NCBI RefSeq assembly: GCF_900091515.1
Contig: NZ_LT607410.1
Coordinates: forward strand, 6,262,001-6,326,000
Source: Micromonospora purpureochromogenes
GTDB lineage: Bacteria; Actinomycetota; Actinomycetes; Mycobacteriales; Micromonosporaceae
Reading direction: 5' to 3'
DNA: 64,000 nucleotides
Shown: positions 38,442 through 47,052 of the stretch, one piece after another
Numbering within the stretch: position 1 is the first letter of the stretch
Layout: every line of letters starts with the position of its first letter
The notes under the pieces: generated by a model
Database searches by the model: none
What the model was told of the DNA's origin: nothing
Seen by the model: the letters and a program-made list of their open reading frames with translations, nothing else
Made by a program: the position numbers and the translations under genes

Positions 38442-38744
38442 TCATCGATCCCCGGGCTCGCCGCACCTGCCCTGAGCTGCAAGATCAGCTTGGAAAAGGC
38501 TCATTAGAGAAACCATTCGTTATCTCGCTTATCGCCCGACTCTGCCGGCCGACGTCCGAAAGCGAGACGAACAGGCCGGCTAGTTCCTCAGATGGCGAAA
38601 GAACGCCTGGTCAGACCTCTTCGTTTCGCTACGGGCCAGGAACGGGCGCGCTAGCGTCCGTATTCGTACTGCTTGGGCTCGTCATCGGCGGGGGACGGGA
38701 CAAGGCCGAACCCAGCCCTGCGGGACAGAAGGAGGGGTCTGTCC

Positions 38745-39098
38745 ATGACCCTGAAATGGTGGGCAGTCGTGGTCGCGGCGGTGTCGCTGACATCGTTCGT
38801 GACCGCAAACGTCGCGATAGGCGCGGTCGAGGGCGAGCAGATGCCACTGGTCGTCAACCTCCTCGCGCTCACCACCGCCGGCACCGCGGTGGTGCTGGCC
38901 GTGGTCGCCGAGCTGCACGAGCGGCTCAACGACCGGGTCAGCGCACTGACCGAGTTCCTGGTCGCCCGGCTCACCGAGATCGAGGCGCAGGCCGGCGACC
39001 GGAACACCGGATTCGTCGAGGGTTACCTGCTCAGCCACGGCCAGGACGCCGAGGTGCTGCCGTTCGGGCGCCCGCGCCGGGGAGCCGCCGAACGCTGA
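38745..39098 (+). CDS. Small membrane protein of unknown function
   Basis: 117 residues with two membrane helices (WWAVVVAAVSLTSFVTANVAIGAV and VNLLALTTAGTAVVLAVVAELH) and a soluble C-terminus with VARLTEIEAQAGDRNTGFVEGYLLSHG. ATG at 38745 follows AAGGAGGGG. It was probably next in line behind the XRE-type gene before the element came in, so the two may belong together. No family recognised. Confidence 0.72.
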   Translation: MTLKWWAVVVAAVSLTSFVTANVAIGAVEGEQMPLVVNLLALTTAGTAVVLAVVAELHERLNDRVSALTEFLVARLTEIEAQAGDRNTGFVEGYLLSHGQDAEVLPFGRPRRGAAER

Positions 39099-39177
39099 CC
39101 GACCACCCGGAAATCGCCCACCGGCGGAGCCGAAAAGGCGTCATCTCGCGGCCACGAATGAGCCGCCGCCGCCGGGG

Positions 39178-39183
39178 TACGCT
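39178..39183 (+). promoter_or_regulatory. -10 box of leaderless otsB promoter
   Basis: TACGCT, seven bases before the otsB GTG. Confidence 0.55.
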
Positions 39184-39190
39184 GTCGCGC

Positions 39191-40015
39191 GTGCCGCCGT
39201 TGAATCTGGGCAACCAGCAGCCGAAGACTCCGTTGGACGCCGAGCACGCCTGGCGGGCCACCGCCGCGAGGGCGGCCCACACGGTGCTCTTCTTCGACTT
39301 CGACGGCACTTTGGCGCCGGTCGACGACGACCCCACCGCCGTGCAGCCCGCGCCCAAGGTGCTCGCCGCGCTGGAGGCGCTCGCCCCGGTGGTGCAGCGG
39401 GTGGCGATCGTCTCCGCCCGCCCGGTCGACTTCCTCCGCGACCACCTCGGTGGCCTCGCCGGCGTCGACCTGTACGGCCTGTACGGGCTGGAGCACAGCC
39501 ACTCCGGGGGCGAGACGGTGACCGAGCCGGCCGCGCTGCCCTGGGTGCCGACCATGTCCGAGCTGGCCGACCTGGCCCGGGCCGAACTGCCGGCCGGCAC
39601 GCTGGTGGAGTTCAAGCGGTTGAGCGTCGCCCTGCACTGGCGTACCGCGCCGGGGCTGGGGCCGCAGGTCGAGCAGTGGGGGCGTGCGCAGGCCGAGCGG
39701 CTGGGGCTCAAGGTGCAGGCCGGCCGGATGGTGCTGGAGCTCAAGCCCCCGGTCGACCGGGACAAGGGCCTGGTCATCGGCGAGATCGTGCGGGACGCCG
39801 GGGGCGCCTGGTACTTCGGCGACGACGTCTCCGACATCAAGGCCTTCGCCGCGCTGCGGGCCCGCGCCGCCGCCGACCCGGACTTCTTCGGCGTCTGTGT
39901 GGCCGTGGCCAACCCGGAGACCGGTCACGAGGTGGCCGACGCCGCCGACCTCACCCTCGACTCCCCGGCCGCCCTGGGCGACTTCCTGACCAGGGCGCTG
40001 CCCCACCTGATCTGA
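39191..40015 (+). CDS. otsB: Trehalose-6-phosphate phosphatase
   Basis: The HAD-type phosphatase that frees trehalose from trehalose 6-phosphate. 274 residues. Motif I is FFDFDGTLAPV (Asp36 nucleophile, Asp38), motif IV is WYFGDDVSDIKAFAAL, and VELKPPVDRDKG holds the substrate Lys region. No otsA is in the window. GTG at 39191 was chosen for the -10 box and because the frame upstream is antisense to the transposon and small genes. A 17-base tandem repeat overlaps its stop codon. Confidence 0.95.
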   Translation: MPPLNLGNQQPKTPLDAEHAWRATAARAAHTVLFFDFDGTLAPVDDDPTAVQPAPKVLAALEALAPVVQRVAIVSARPVDFLRDHLGGLAGVDLYGLYGLEHSHSGGETVTEPAALPWVPTMSELADLARAELPAGTLVEFKRLSVALHWRTAPGLGPQVEQWGRAQAERLGLKVQAGRMVLELKPPVDRDKGLVIGEIVRDAGGAWYFGDDVSDIKAFAALRARAAADPDFFGVCVAVANPETGHEVADAADLTLDSPAALGDFLTRALPHLI

Positions 40016-40056
40016 CCTCTGACCTGATCTGACCTCTGACCTGATCTGACCTCTGA
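40006..40056. repeat. 17-bp tandem repeat, three perfect copies
   Basis: The unit CCTGATCTGACCTCTGA occurs three times in a row, followed by a partial copy. The first copy contains the otsB stop codon. Each unit also contains a TGA in two frames. Confidence 0.9.
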
Positions 40057-40118
40057 CCTGACCTGGCCGACCGCCGCCGTTGCGCCGTCCCGTGGCCGCG
40101 AGCGCGCGGGCGCCCCGG

Positions 40119-40892
40119 TCAGGCGCCGAAGCGGCGCTGGCGGTTGGCGTAGGAGCGCAGGGCGCGCAGGAAGTCGACGCGGCGGAAGTCGGGCCAGTTG
40201 AGTTCGCAGAAGTAGAACTCCGAGTGGGCCGACTGCCAGAGCATGAAGCCGGAGAGGCGCTGCTCACCGCTGGTCCGGATGATCAGATCCGGGTCCGGCA
40301 GACCCTTGGTGTAGAGGTGCTCGGAGATGTGGTCGACGTCCAGCGCGCCGGCCAGCTCCTCGATGGTGCCGCCGGTGGCGGCGTGCTCCAGCAGCAGGGA
40401 GCGCACCGCGTCGGCGATCTCGCGCCGGCCGCCGTACCCGACGGCGATGTTGACCTGGGCGCCCCCGGCACGGTCGCGGGTGCGCTCCTCGGCGGCCTTC
40501 AGGGCCTGCGCGTGGTGCGCCGGCAGCACGTCGAGCGCGCCGACCATCCGCAGCCGCCAGGGGTTGCCCTCCTCGGCCAGCTCGGTGCTCAGGTCCTCGA
40601 TGATCTGGAGCAGCGGATCCAGCTCCTCCGCCGGCCGGGAGAGGTTGTCGGTGGAGAGCAGCCAGAGCGTGACGTGGCCCACACCGGCGGCGTCGCACCA
40701 GCGCAGCAGCTCCTTGATCCGCTCGGCGCCCATCCGGTGCCCGTCGTTGGGGTCGACGAAGCCCATCTCCCGCGCCCACCTGCGGTTGCCGTCGCACATG
40801 ACGCCGACGTGCCGGGGCACCGGCTTGCCCGCGAGCGACGCCGTCAGCCGGCGCTCGTAAACGGAGTAGAGGAGGTTCCGCAGAGTCATCAC
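40119..40892 (-). CDS. Isoprenyl (Z-prenyl) transferase, UppS/Rv1086-like
   Basis: A cis-prenyltransferase that adds isopentenyl units to make polyprenyl diphosphates for cell-wall lipid carriers. 257 residues. Motifs: HVGVMCDGNRRWARE (diphosphate-binding Asp), LWLLSTDNLSRP, NIAVGYGGRREI, and LIIRTSGEQRLSGFMLWQSAHSEFYF. The length and the pattern fit the short-chain group (Z-FPP or longer). GTG (40892) and ATG (40889) are adjacent starts; TACCCT on the minus strand ends five bases before the GTG. It lies 43 bases behind a geranylgeranyl-reductase-like gene. Confidence 0.93.
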   Translation of the reverse strand: MMTLRNLLYSVYERRLTASLAGKPVPRHVGVMCDGNRRWAREMGFVDPNDGHRMGAERIKELLRWCDAAGVGHVTLWLLSTDNLSRPAEELDPLLQIIEDLSTELAEEGNPWRLRMVGALDVLPAHHAQALKAAEERTRDRAGGAQVNIAVGYGGRREIADAVRSLLLEHAATGGTIEELAGALDVDHISEHLYTKGLPDPDLIIRTSGEQRLSGFMLWQSAHSEFYFCELNWPDFRRVDFLRALRSYANRQRRFGA

Positions 40893-40935
40893 CTTGCAGG
40901 GTAGCGACCCGCCCGGCCGATGGTGACCTCGGAGG

Positions 40936-42063
40936 TTAACTACGCGCCGAGAGACCGATGCCGATCATGGCGAGGGTACGGGCGTCCAGCCGGCCGTCCC
41001 CGAGCCCCAACTCGACGACGCTGCGGTAGACCCGGTCGTCGCGGCGGGCCGCCCGGACGGCCGCGTCGACCATCCGCCGGTGCCGGGCCAGCCAGGCGGC
41101 GACCGAGCTGTGCCGCAGGTGCGTACCGAGCCGCCGGCGCAGCGCCCGGGCGTACCGGTCGGCCGCCCGGTCCGGTGCCGCCGCGGCGGCCGCGCCGGCC
41201 AGCGCCCCGGAGAGCAGCGCGTAGAAGATCCCCTCGCCGGTGAACGGGTTGATCAGGGAGAGCGCGTCGCCGGCCAGCACCACCCGACCCCGACCGGGCG
41301 ACGGCCGGTGCGTCGAGAGCGGCAGGTGGTGGGCGCGCAGGCCGGTGACCGTGGCCGGGTCGGTCGCCGGCAGCAACGCGGCGAGCCGGTCCAGCAGGTG
41401 CGCGCGGCTCAGCGGTTCGCCCCGCAGCACCTCCCCGTACCCGACGTTCGCGCGACCGTCGCCGATCGGGAAGGACCAGGCGTACGCCGGCCAGCGCGGC
41501 CCCGAGGTGACGATGAACTGTTCGGGCGGGCCGGGCAGCGCCGGGGCGTACCCCCGGATGGCGAGCGCGAGGTGGCGGTCCGGGTTCGGCGGGTGGCCGA
41601 GCGCGCGGCGGACCACCGATCCGGCCCCGTCCGCGCCGACCACCGCCCGGGCGGCCAGTTCCCCGTCCAGCACCACCCGGTCGTGGCGCGGCTCGATCCG
41701 GCGGACCGTGTGCCGGCACAGCACCGCACCGGCGGCCACCGCCGCCGCGACCAGCCGGGCGTCGAACACCTCGCGGGGCACCGTGTACGCGGGCCGGGGC
41801 AGCGCCCGGGCCACCGCCGGGCCGCCCGGGCCGACCAGTCGCAGGGCGGGCAGCGGGGCGTACCCGGCCACCGCGTCGGTCACGCCCAGCCCGGCGAGGA
41901 CGTCCAGCGCGTGCGCCGCGATGCCGTCCCCACAGGCCTTGTCCCTCGGGAAGTCGGACCGGTCCAGCAGCAGCACCCGGGCACCGGCCCGGCGAGCGGC
42001 CAGCGCGGCGGCCGCCCCGGCCGGTCCCGCCCCGACCACGATCAGGTCGAATTCGTCGCTCAC
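40936..42063 (-). CDS. Geranylgeranyl reductase-family FAD oxidoreductase
   Basis: A 375-residue flavoprotein. FAD motif FDLIVVGAGPAGAAAALAARRAGARVLLLDRSDFPRDKACGDGI (the PxxKxCGDG part is typical of GGR-family enzymes), then VVGADGAGSVVRRALG and VVLAGDALSLINPFTGEGIFYALLSGALAG. These enzymes saturate isoprenoid chains of lipids or quinones. GTG at 42063 follows GGGAGG. It precedes a Z-prenyl transferase on the same strand, which suggests joint work on polyprenyl chains; that is inference. The frame open further upstream codes only Gly/Arg-rich sequence. Confidence 0.9.
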   Translation of the reverse strand: MSDEFDLIVVGAGPAGAAAALAARRAGARVLLLDRSDFPRDKACGDGIAAHALDVLAGLGVTDAVAGYAPLPALRLVGPGGPAVARALPRPAYTVPREVFDARLVAAAVAAGAVLCRHTVRRIEPRHDRVVLDGELAARAVVGADGAGSVVRRALGHPPNPDRHLALAIRGYAPALPGPPEQFIVTSGPRWPAYAWSFPIGDGRANVGYGEVLRGEPLSRAHLLDRLAALLPATDPATVTGLRAHHLPLSTHRPSPGRGRVVLAGDALSLINPFTGEGIFYALLSGALAGAAAAAAPDRAADRYARALRRRLGTHLRHSSVAAWLARHRRMVDAAVRAARRDDRVYRSVVELGLGDGRLDARTLAMIGIGLSARS

Positions 42064-42194
42064 CGCGTCGCCTCCCGCCCGCAGCCGCCCACCGGCCCAT
42101 CCTGCCCGCCCCACGCCCCCGAACCCCGCCGCCGCACCGACCCACCCACCCCGACCCCGACCACCCCGACCACCCCGCCCGCCCGCCCGACACC

Positions 42195-42254
42195 GTTGAT
42201 CAAGAAGTTTGCGTCGGGATGTGGCCAGATCCCGACGCAAACTTCTTGATCAAC
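42195..42254. repeat. 26-bp perfect inverted repeat
   Basis: Left arm starts GTTGATCAAGAAGTTTGCG (42195-42220), right arm is its exact complement (42229-42254), with an 8-base loop. A diverged second copy lies 60 bases away. Confidence 0.92.
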
Positions 42255-42312
42255 ACGGGATGGTCACCCACCCCGGTCGGGCTCCGGCTCCGGCTCTGCC
42301 GGCTCTGGAGAC

Positions 42313-42372
42313 ATTGATCAAGAAGTTTGGGTCGGAAGAGGGCGGGATTCTGACGCAAACCTCTTGATCAAC
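42313..42372. repeat. Diverged copy of the inverted repeat
   Basis: Starts ATTGATCAAGAAGTTTG and ends CAAACCTCTTGATCAAC; the same 60-base unit with several mismatches and a different loop. Both copies lie between the GGR-like gene and the membrane-protein gene, in a gap with no gene. Confidence 0.88.
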
Positions 42373-42412
42373 CGGCTCGGGCGGGCGGGCGGAGGGGCCG
42401 GTGGTGGGGGAG

Positions 42413-43276
42413 TCAGGTGGGGGGTGGGGGTGGTTCGGTACGGGTGGCGCGCCAGAGGCCGTAGAGGGCGAGGACGGCGGCGGCGACGAGCGGGCCGCCG
42501 TCCCGGACCAGGCCGTCGACGCCGAGCAGCCACCAGCAGAGCGGCAGGTCGACGGCGAGCACACCCAGGGTGATCACCACCAGCAGGGTGCGGGCCCAGC
42601 GGCGGCCGCGCATCAGGAACGCCGTGCAGAAGAGCACCGCGTAGCTGACCGCGATGCCGGCGAGGAACCAGAACACCACCGCCGGCGCGGCGGCCAGCCG
42701 GCCGTCCAGGATCGCGCCCCCGGCCACCAGCGCCGGCACCAGCATCAAGGGGCTGTACGTGAAGGCGGCGACCCGACTGGTGAGCAGCCACCCGGTGACC
42801 GGCGGTCGCTTCGGGGCGGCCTCCCGCCAGGAGATCGTGCCGCCGGAGACCACCAGGGTCTTGCGGTGCCGGACGAGGTGCGCGCCGACCGCCTCGGAGC
42901 GGTAGAGCAGCGCGACCACGCTCACGCAGAGCGCGGTGAGCAGGGCGAAGCCGAGCAGCCCGGGCAGCGGCGGCACCCCCTGCCGGGGCACCACCAGCCG
43001 GCCCACCGCGAAGATCGTGGTCACCGCGAGGATCAGCCCGAACGGCCGGGCCACGGTACGACCGCGGTTGACGTGCCCGATCAGCACCAGGAAGGCGAGT
43101 GAGCGGAGCATCGCCCAGCCGGTGCGTACGGCCAGGCCGAACTCCTGCTCCGGGGCGTACCACCAGTTGAGCAGCTCGACCACGACGGTGGCCGCCGCCG
43201 TGACGGCGAGCAGCGTGGTCAGCGCCCGGACGGCGGACGGCCGCCGGACCTCGGTGGTCTCGGCGGCCGTCCTCAT
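42413..43276 (-). CDS. Polytopic membrane protein of unknown function
   Basis: 287 residues with about eight hydrophobic segments (for example TLLAVTAAATVVVELLNWWYA, FGLILAVTTIFAVGRLVV, LLGFALLTALCVSVVALLY, LLVVITLGVLAVDLPLCWWLLG). A central charged loop (RHRKTLVVSGGTISWREAAPKRPP) is cytoplasmic. I do not recognise a family. ATG at 43276 follows the pckG stop by 37 bases, so it may be read through from pckG. Confidence 0.75.
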   Translation of the reverse strand: MRTAAETTEVRRPSAVRALTTLLAVTAAATVVVELLNWWYAPEQEFGLAVRTGWAMLRSLAFLVLIGHVNRGRTVARPFGLILAVTTIFAVGRLVVPRQGVPPLPGLLGFALLTALCVSVVALLYRSEAVGAHLVRHRKTLVVSGGTISWREAAPKRPPVTGWLLTSRVAAFTYSPLMLVPALVAGGAILDGRLAAAPAVVFWFLAGIAVSYAVLFCTAFLMRGRRWARTLLVVITLGVLAVDLPLCWWLLGVDGLVRDGGPLVAAAVLALYGLWRATRTEPPPPPT

Positions 43277-43313
43277 GGGATCCGATGTTGCCCGGTACGG
43301 GCAACCGTCACAC

Positions 43314-45158
43314 CTACTTCTGCGGCTGCTCCGCGTCGAGCCGGGCGCGCAGCGCGTCCAGCTCGGCCCAGAGGACACCCGGCAGCTTGTCACCGAACTT
43401 CTCGAACCACTCGGTGACCAGCGGGAGCTCGTTGCGCCACTCCTCCGGATCCACCTTGAGGGCGATTCGGACGTCCTCCGGGGTCATGTCCAGGCCCTCG
43501 ACGTCCAGCGCGTCCTGCGTGGGCACCATGCCGATCGGCGTCTCGACCGCGTCGGCCCGACCCTCGAGCCGCTCGATGACCCACTTGAGCACCCGGGAGT
43601 TCTCGCCGAACCCCGGCCAGAGGAAGTTGCCCTCGGCGTCCTTGCGGAACCAGTTGACGTAGTAGATCTTGGGCAGCTTGGCCTCGTCGCCGTCGACGCC
43701 CTTGCCCATCTCGATCCAGTGCCGGAAGTAGTCGCCGGCGTGGTAGCCGATGAACGGCAGCATCGCCATCGGGTCGCGGCGGACGACGCCGACCGCGCCG
43801 GACGCGGCGGCGGTGGTCTCCGAGGAGAGCGTCGCGCCCATGTAGACGCCGTGCACCCAGTCGCGGGCCTCGGTGACCAGCGGGATGGTGTCCCGGCGAC
43901 GGCCACCGAAGAGGATCGCGTCGATCGGCACGCCGTTCGGGTCGTAGTAGTCCTCGGCGAGGATGGGGCACTGGGTGATCGGGGTGCAGAACCGGCTGTT
44001 CGCGTGCGAGGAGAGGCTGTCGCTCTCCGGCGTCCAGTCGTTGCCCTTCCAGTCGATCAGGTGCGCCGGCGGCTCACCCATGCCCTCCCACCAGATGTCC
44101 CCGTCGTCGGTCAGGGCCACGTTGGTGAAGATGGAGTTGCCGCGGTCCAGCGTCCGCATGGCGTTGGCGTTGGTCTTCCAGTCGGTGCCGGGCGCGACGC
44201 CGAAGAGGCCGTACTCCGGGTTCACCGCGTAGAGGCGGCCGTCGGAGCCGAAGCGCATCCAGGCGATGTCGTCGCCGATGGTCTCGACCTTCCAGCCCGG
44301 GATGGTCGGCTCCAGCATGGCGAGGTTGGTCTTGCCGCAGGCGGACGGGAAGGCGCCGGCCACGTGGTAGACCTTGCCCTCCGGCGAGGTGATCTTGAGG
44401 ATCAGCATGTGCTCGGCGAGCCAGCCCTCGTCGCGCCCCATCACGCTGGCGATCCGCAGCGAGTAGCACTTCTTGCCGAGCAGCGAGTTGCCGCCGTAGC
44501 CGGAGCCGAAGGACCAGATCTCCCGGCTCTCCGGGAAGTGCGAGATGTACTTCGTCTCGTTGCACGGCCAGGCGACGTCCTGCTGGCCGGGGGCGAGCGG
44601 GGCGCCGATGGAGTGCAGCGCGTGCACGAAGTCGGCGTCGTCGCCCATCGCCTCGAGGACCTTGGCGCCCATCCGGGTCATGATCCGCATTGAGGCCACC
44701 ACGTACGGGCTGTCGGTGATCTCGACGCCGAACATGGGGCTCTCGGCCTCCACCGGACCCATGCAGAACGGGATGATGTACATGGTGCGCCCGCGCATGC
44801 TCCCGCGGTACAGCTCCGTCATCGTCCGCTTCATCTCGGCCGGCGCCATCCAGTTGTTGGTGGGGCCGGCGTCCGCCTCGTCGACGGAGCAGATGTAGGT
44901 GCGCTCCTCGACCCGGGCGACGTCCGTCGGGTCCGTGCGCGCGTAGAACGAGTTGGGCTTCTTCTCCGGGTTGAGCCGGATCAGGGTGCCGGACTCGACC
45001 AGCTCGTCGGTGAGGCGCCGCCACTCCTCATCGGACCCGTCCACCCACACCACGCGGTCGGGGGTGGTCAGTTCCGCGACTTCTCTGACCCAGGCGAGCA
45101 GCTTGGGGTGGGTAGTCGGGGCCTGATCGATACCCCGAACAGTAGCCGGAGCAACCAT
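43314..45158 (-). CDS. pckG: Phosphoenolpyruvate carboxykinase (GTP)
   Basis: The GTP-dependent PEPCK that makes PEP from oxaloacetate, the first step of gluconeogenesis and the usual actinobacterial form. 614 residues. P-loop [15 protein letters not shown], with the reactive Cys in the loop; metal and substrate motifs [31 protein letters not shown] and [12 protein letters not shown] at 45158 follows AAGGAG by 8 bases. With ppc and glpX it makes up the PEP and hexose end of gluconeogenesis in this window. Confidence 0.98.
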   Translation of the reverse strand: MVAPATVRGIDQAPTTHPKLLAWVREVAELTTPDRVVWVDGSDEEWRRLTDELVESGTLIRLNPEKKPNSFYARTDPTDVARVEERTYICSVDEADAGPTNNWMAPAEMKRTMTELYRGSMRGRTMYIIPFCMGPVEAESPMFGVEITDSPYVVASMRIMTRMGAKVLEAMGDDADFVHALHSIGAPLAPGQQDVAWPCNETKYISHFPESREIWSFGSGYGGNSLLGKKCYSLRIASVMGRDEGWLAEHMLILKITSPEGKVYHVAGAFPSACGKTNLAMLEPTIPGWKVETIGDDIAWMRFGSDGRLYAVNPEYGLFGVAPGTDWKTNANAMRTLDRGNSIFTNVALTDDGDIWWEGMGEPPAHLIDWKGNDWTPESDSLSSHANSRFCTPITQCPILAEDYYDPNGVPIDAILFGGRRRDTIPLVTEARDWVHGVYMGATLSSETTAAASGAVGVVRRDPMAMLPFIGYHAGDYFRHWIEMGKGVDGDEAKLPKIYYVNWFRKDAEGNFLWPGFGENSRVLKWVIERLEGRADAVETPIGMVPTQDALDVEGLDMTPEDVRIALKVDPEEWRNELPLVTEWFEKFGDKLPGVLWAELDALRARLDAEQPQK

Positions 45159-45607
45159 GACACATCTCCTTGTGGTCGACGCTGACCGTTCTATGGGTGC
45201 ACGAGTCTGGCGGGCGCGAGCCGCGTCGCCATCGTGGAAACCTGGGATTGCGCTCAGCGTAAACCGGGCCGAGCCGCGAGTCAGTGGGACTGGTTGTGAA
45301 GAACTGCACAAGGTACGGCCCGGCTGCGGTATCACGAGCTAATACCCGCTTTCCCGCGCAGTTTCACGCAAATCCTGCGGCGAACTGTTGCCGCCCACCG
45401 GAACGGACGATGACGGACAGCGGAACCGGGCTTCCGGTGACGGACACGTCGATTGGACGAACCGCACGGCGAACGGTCCACAAAGAGTTACGCTCTGCTC
45501 ACCTGCGGCGGCACCGGACGGGCCGGCGACGACCGGCGTCGGGAGTGATCCGGGCCGGCTCGCCGTTGCTGCGCGTCCGGCTCGCTCCCGACCGGTACGC
45601 TCGGCGG
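45159..45607. other. Divergent intergenic region pckG-gtrA
   Basis: About 450 bases with no convincing gene. It holds an imperfect palindrome GGTATCACGAGCTAATACC (45328-45346) and a minus-strand TACGCT about 95 bases before pckG that may be its -10 box. Confidence 0.4.
45596..45601 (+). promoter_or_regulatory. -10 box of leaderless gtrA-like gene 1
   Basis: TACGCT, six bases before the GTG at 45608. Confidence 0.55.
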
Positions 45608-46156
45608 GTGGCCGCGACGATGACCGGGGACCAGCCAGGGTCTCCGCAGACCCGCCCGGGTCTGGTCCGCGCACTGCTGGACCGCTTCGGTCACCTCGTC
45701 CGCGAGCTGAGCAAGTTCGCCACGGTGGGCGGGATCGCCTTCCTCATCGACTTCGCGCTCTTCAACTACCTGACGACCGTGCGCGACGTCGAGCAGGTGA
45801 CCGCCAAGACGATCTCCACCGTCATCGCGGCCAGCGTCGCCTTCGTGGGCAACCGGTTCTGGACCTGGCGCCACCGCAAGCGCTCCAACCCGGCCCGCGA
45901 GTACGCGCTGTTCTTCTTCTTCAACGGGGTGGGCCTGGGCATCGCCGTGGCCTGCCTGGCGATCAGCCGCTACGGCCTGGGCAGCATCTGGCCGGGGGTG
46001 TTCCAGACCCCGCTGGCCGACAACATCGCCAGCTTCATCGTCGGCACCGGCCTCGGGACGCTGTTCCGGTTCTGGTCGTACCGACGGTTCGTCTTCGTGG
46101 AAGCGGGAAACCCCCCGGTTCCGGAGGCGGCGCACGACCGGCCGCCGGGGGCGTGA
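45608..46156 (+). CDS. GtrA family membrane protein 1
   Basis: 182 residues with four membrane helices and the GtrA signature: LSKFATVGGIAFLIDFALFNYLT, KTISTVIAASVAFVGNRFWTWRHR, and FRFWSYRRFVF at the end. GtrA proteins are thought to flip polyprenyl-phosphate-linked sugars across the membrane. GTG at 45608 is placed by the -10 box and leaves 35 residues before the first helix. A second GtrA protein follows after 63 bases. No GtrB-type glycosyltransferase is near. Confidence 0.9.
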   Translation: MAATMTGDQPGSPQTRPGLVRALLDRFGHLVRELSKFATVGGIAFLIDFALFNYLTTVRDVEQVTAKTISTVIAASVAFVGNRFWTWRHRKRSNPAREYALFFFFNGVGLGIAVACLAISRYGLGSIWPGVFQTPLADNIASFIVGTGLGTLFRFWSYRRFVFVEAGNPPVPEAAHDRPPGA

Positions 46157-46206
46157 GCTGCCGCCCACCTCGTCCGGCCGGGACCTGCCGGCCCCAACCA
46201 CTGCCC

Positions 46207-46212
46207 TAAGGT
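46207..46212 (+). promoter_or_regulatory. -10 box of leaderless gtrA-like gene 2
   Basis: TAAGGT, seven bases before the ATG at 46220. Confidence 0.55.
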
Positions 46213-46219
46213 GTTCCGC

Positions 46220-46936
46220 ATGCGTCTTGTCCGTCTGCTGCCCGAGCGCTGGCAGAAGTTCATCCACGAGGCGCTCAAATTCGGCGTCGTCGGTGGCATC
46301 AACACCGTCATCAATTACGCGGTGTTCAATGTCCTGGCACTCACCGTTTTTGTCAACGGTCAACTGAAGGCGACCGTGATCGCCACCGTGGTGGCGACCA
46401 TCACGTCGTATCTGATGAATCGGCACTGGACGTACCGGGATCGACCGAAATCCGCGTTGAAGCGGGAATACGTCCTGTTCTTCCTGTTCAACGCCACCGG
46501 CCTGCTGATCGAGCTGGGCGTCCTCGCCGCCGCCAAGTACGGCCTGGGCGTGAACAGCCTGCTCGCGCTCAACGTGGCGAAGACCGGCGGCGTGCTGTTG
46601 GCGACCATGTTCCGGTTCTGGTCGTACCGCACGTTCGTGTTCCAGCCGGTGCCCGCGCACGCCGAGGAGACCTGGCACACGATCCACCGGGACGAGTGGG
46701 ACACCATGGCCGAGCTGGACCCGGTGGCCGAGCTGGCCGAGTCGGTCAGCGAACTGGAGGAGGCCCAGCAGCAGGCGGCGCAGCGGCCCGGCGGCGCGAT
46801 GGCCGAACCGGTCTTCCCGCAGCCGACCGGACGTCCCGCCCCGCTGGACGCCGGGCTGGGCAGCACGGTCGGCGCCGACCTCGACGCCGAGCTGGCCGCG
46901 GAGCTGCACGCCGGCACCCGCCGGCCCCGCCGCTGA
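46220..46936 (+). CDS. GtrA family membrane protein 2
   Basis: 238 residues: four membrane helices with the GtrA pattern (ALKFGVVGGINTVINYAVFNVLAL, TVVATITSYLMNRHWTYRDRPK, ATMFRFWSYRTFVF), and then an unusual acidic tail of about 90 residues (MAELDPVAELAESVSELEEAQQQAAQ...). Such a tail is absent from its neighbour. The first gene and this one differ strongly, so they are old paralogs. Probable sugar-lipid flippase; function inferred from family only. Confidence 0.9.
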   Translation: MRLVRLLPERWQKFIHEALKFGVVGGINTVINYAVFNVLALTVFVNGQLKATVIATVVATITSYLMNRHWTYRDRPKSALKREYVLFFLFNATGLLIELGVLAAAKYGLGVNSLLALNVAKTGGVLLATMFRFWSYRTFVFQPVPAHAEETWHTIHRDEWDTMAELDPVAELAESVSELEEAQQQAAQRPGGAMAEPVFPQPTGRPAPLDAGLGSTVGADLDAELAAELHAGTRRPRR

Positions 46937-46964
46937 CCCGCCGCCCGGGATGACCCGGGCACCC

Positions 46965-47021
46965 GCATGTCGCCGATGTGGCGGTGTCCGATGATTTCGG
47001 ATACCGCCACATCGGCGATGC
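46965..47021. repeat. Long imperfect palindrome between convergent genes
   Basis: Arms TCGCCGATGTGGCGGT plus GTCCGA match the complement to within one base over 22 positions, loop TGAT. It lies between the gtrA-like gene 2 and the PH-domain gene and may be a two-way terminator or a REP-like repeat. Confidence 0.75.
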
Positions 47022-47052
47022 GGGGTCGATCAGGCCGGGGTCGGGCCAGGAG

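Larger units (their letters stand above)
37586..38502 (-). mobile_element. IS5-family insertion sequence, 917 bp
   Basis: Ends carry imperfect inverted repeats: GAGCCATTTTCATCCTG at the left and GAGCCTTTTCCAAGCTG at the right (13 of 17 match). Flanked by a 3-base direct repeat ATT (37583-37585 and 38503-38505). It carries one transposase gene on the minus strand. It splits the XRE-type gene. Confidence 0.92.
37223..38583 (+). pseudogene. XRE-type HTH regulator, split by an IS5-type element
   Basis: The gene begins at GTG 37223. Its first 121 codons encode a lambda-repressor-like helix-turn-helix (TGTEVSRRTGVSRQTINRWVRGDWASDPEVERVVAFCEGLGLNPAAAFAALGW) and a second helix region ending EAEKFHI. 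The element then interrupts it. After the element, in frame from 38506, comes RETIRYLAYRP...RKRDEQAG and a stop at 38581-38583. Joining the two parts over one copy of the ATT duplication gives a 146-residue protein with no error, which shows that the insertion is what broke the gene. A truncated protein with the whole HTH and a short foreign tail could still be made. Confidence 0.9.

Noticed and set aside
38000..39190. Long plus-strand frame in front of otsB
   Set aside because: It passes antisense through the IS element and across the small membrane gene; otsB begins at the GTG after TACGCT.
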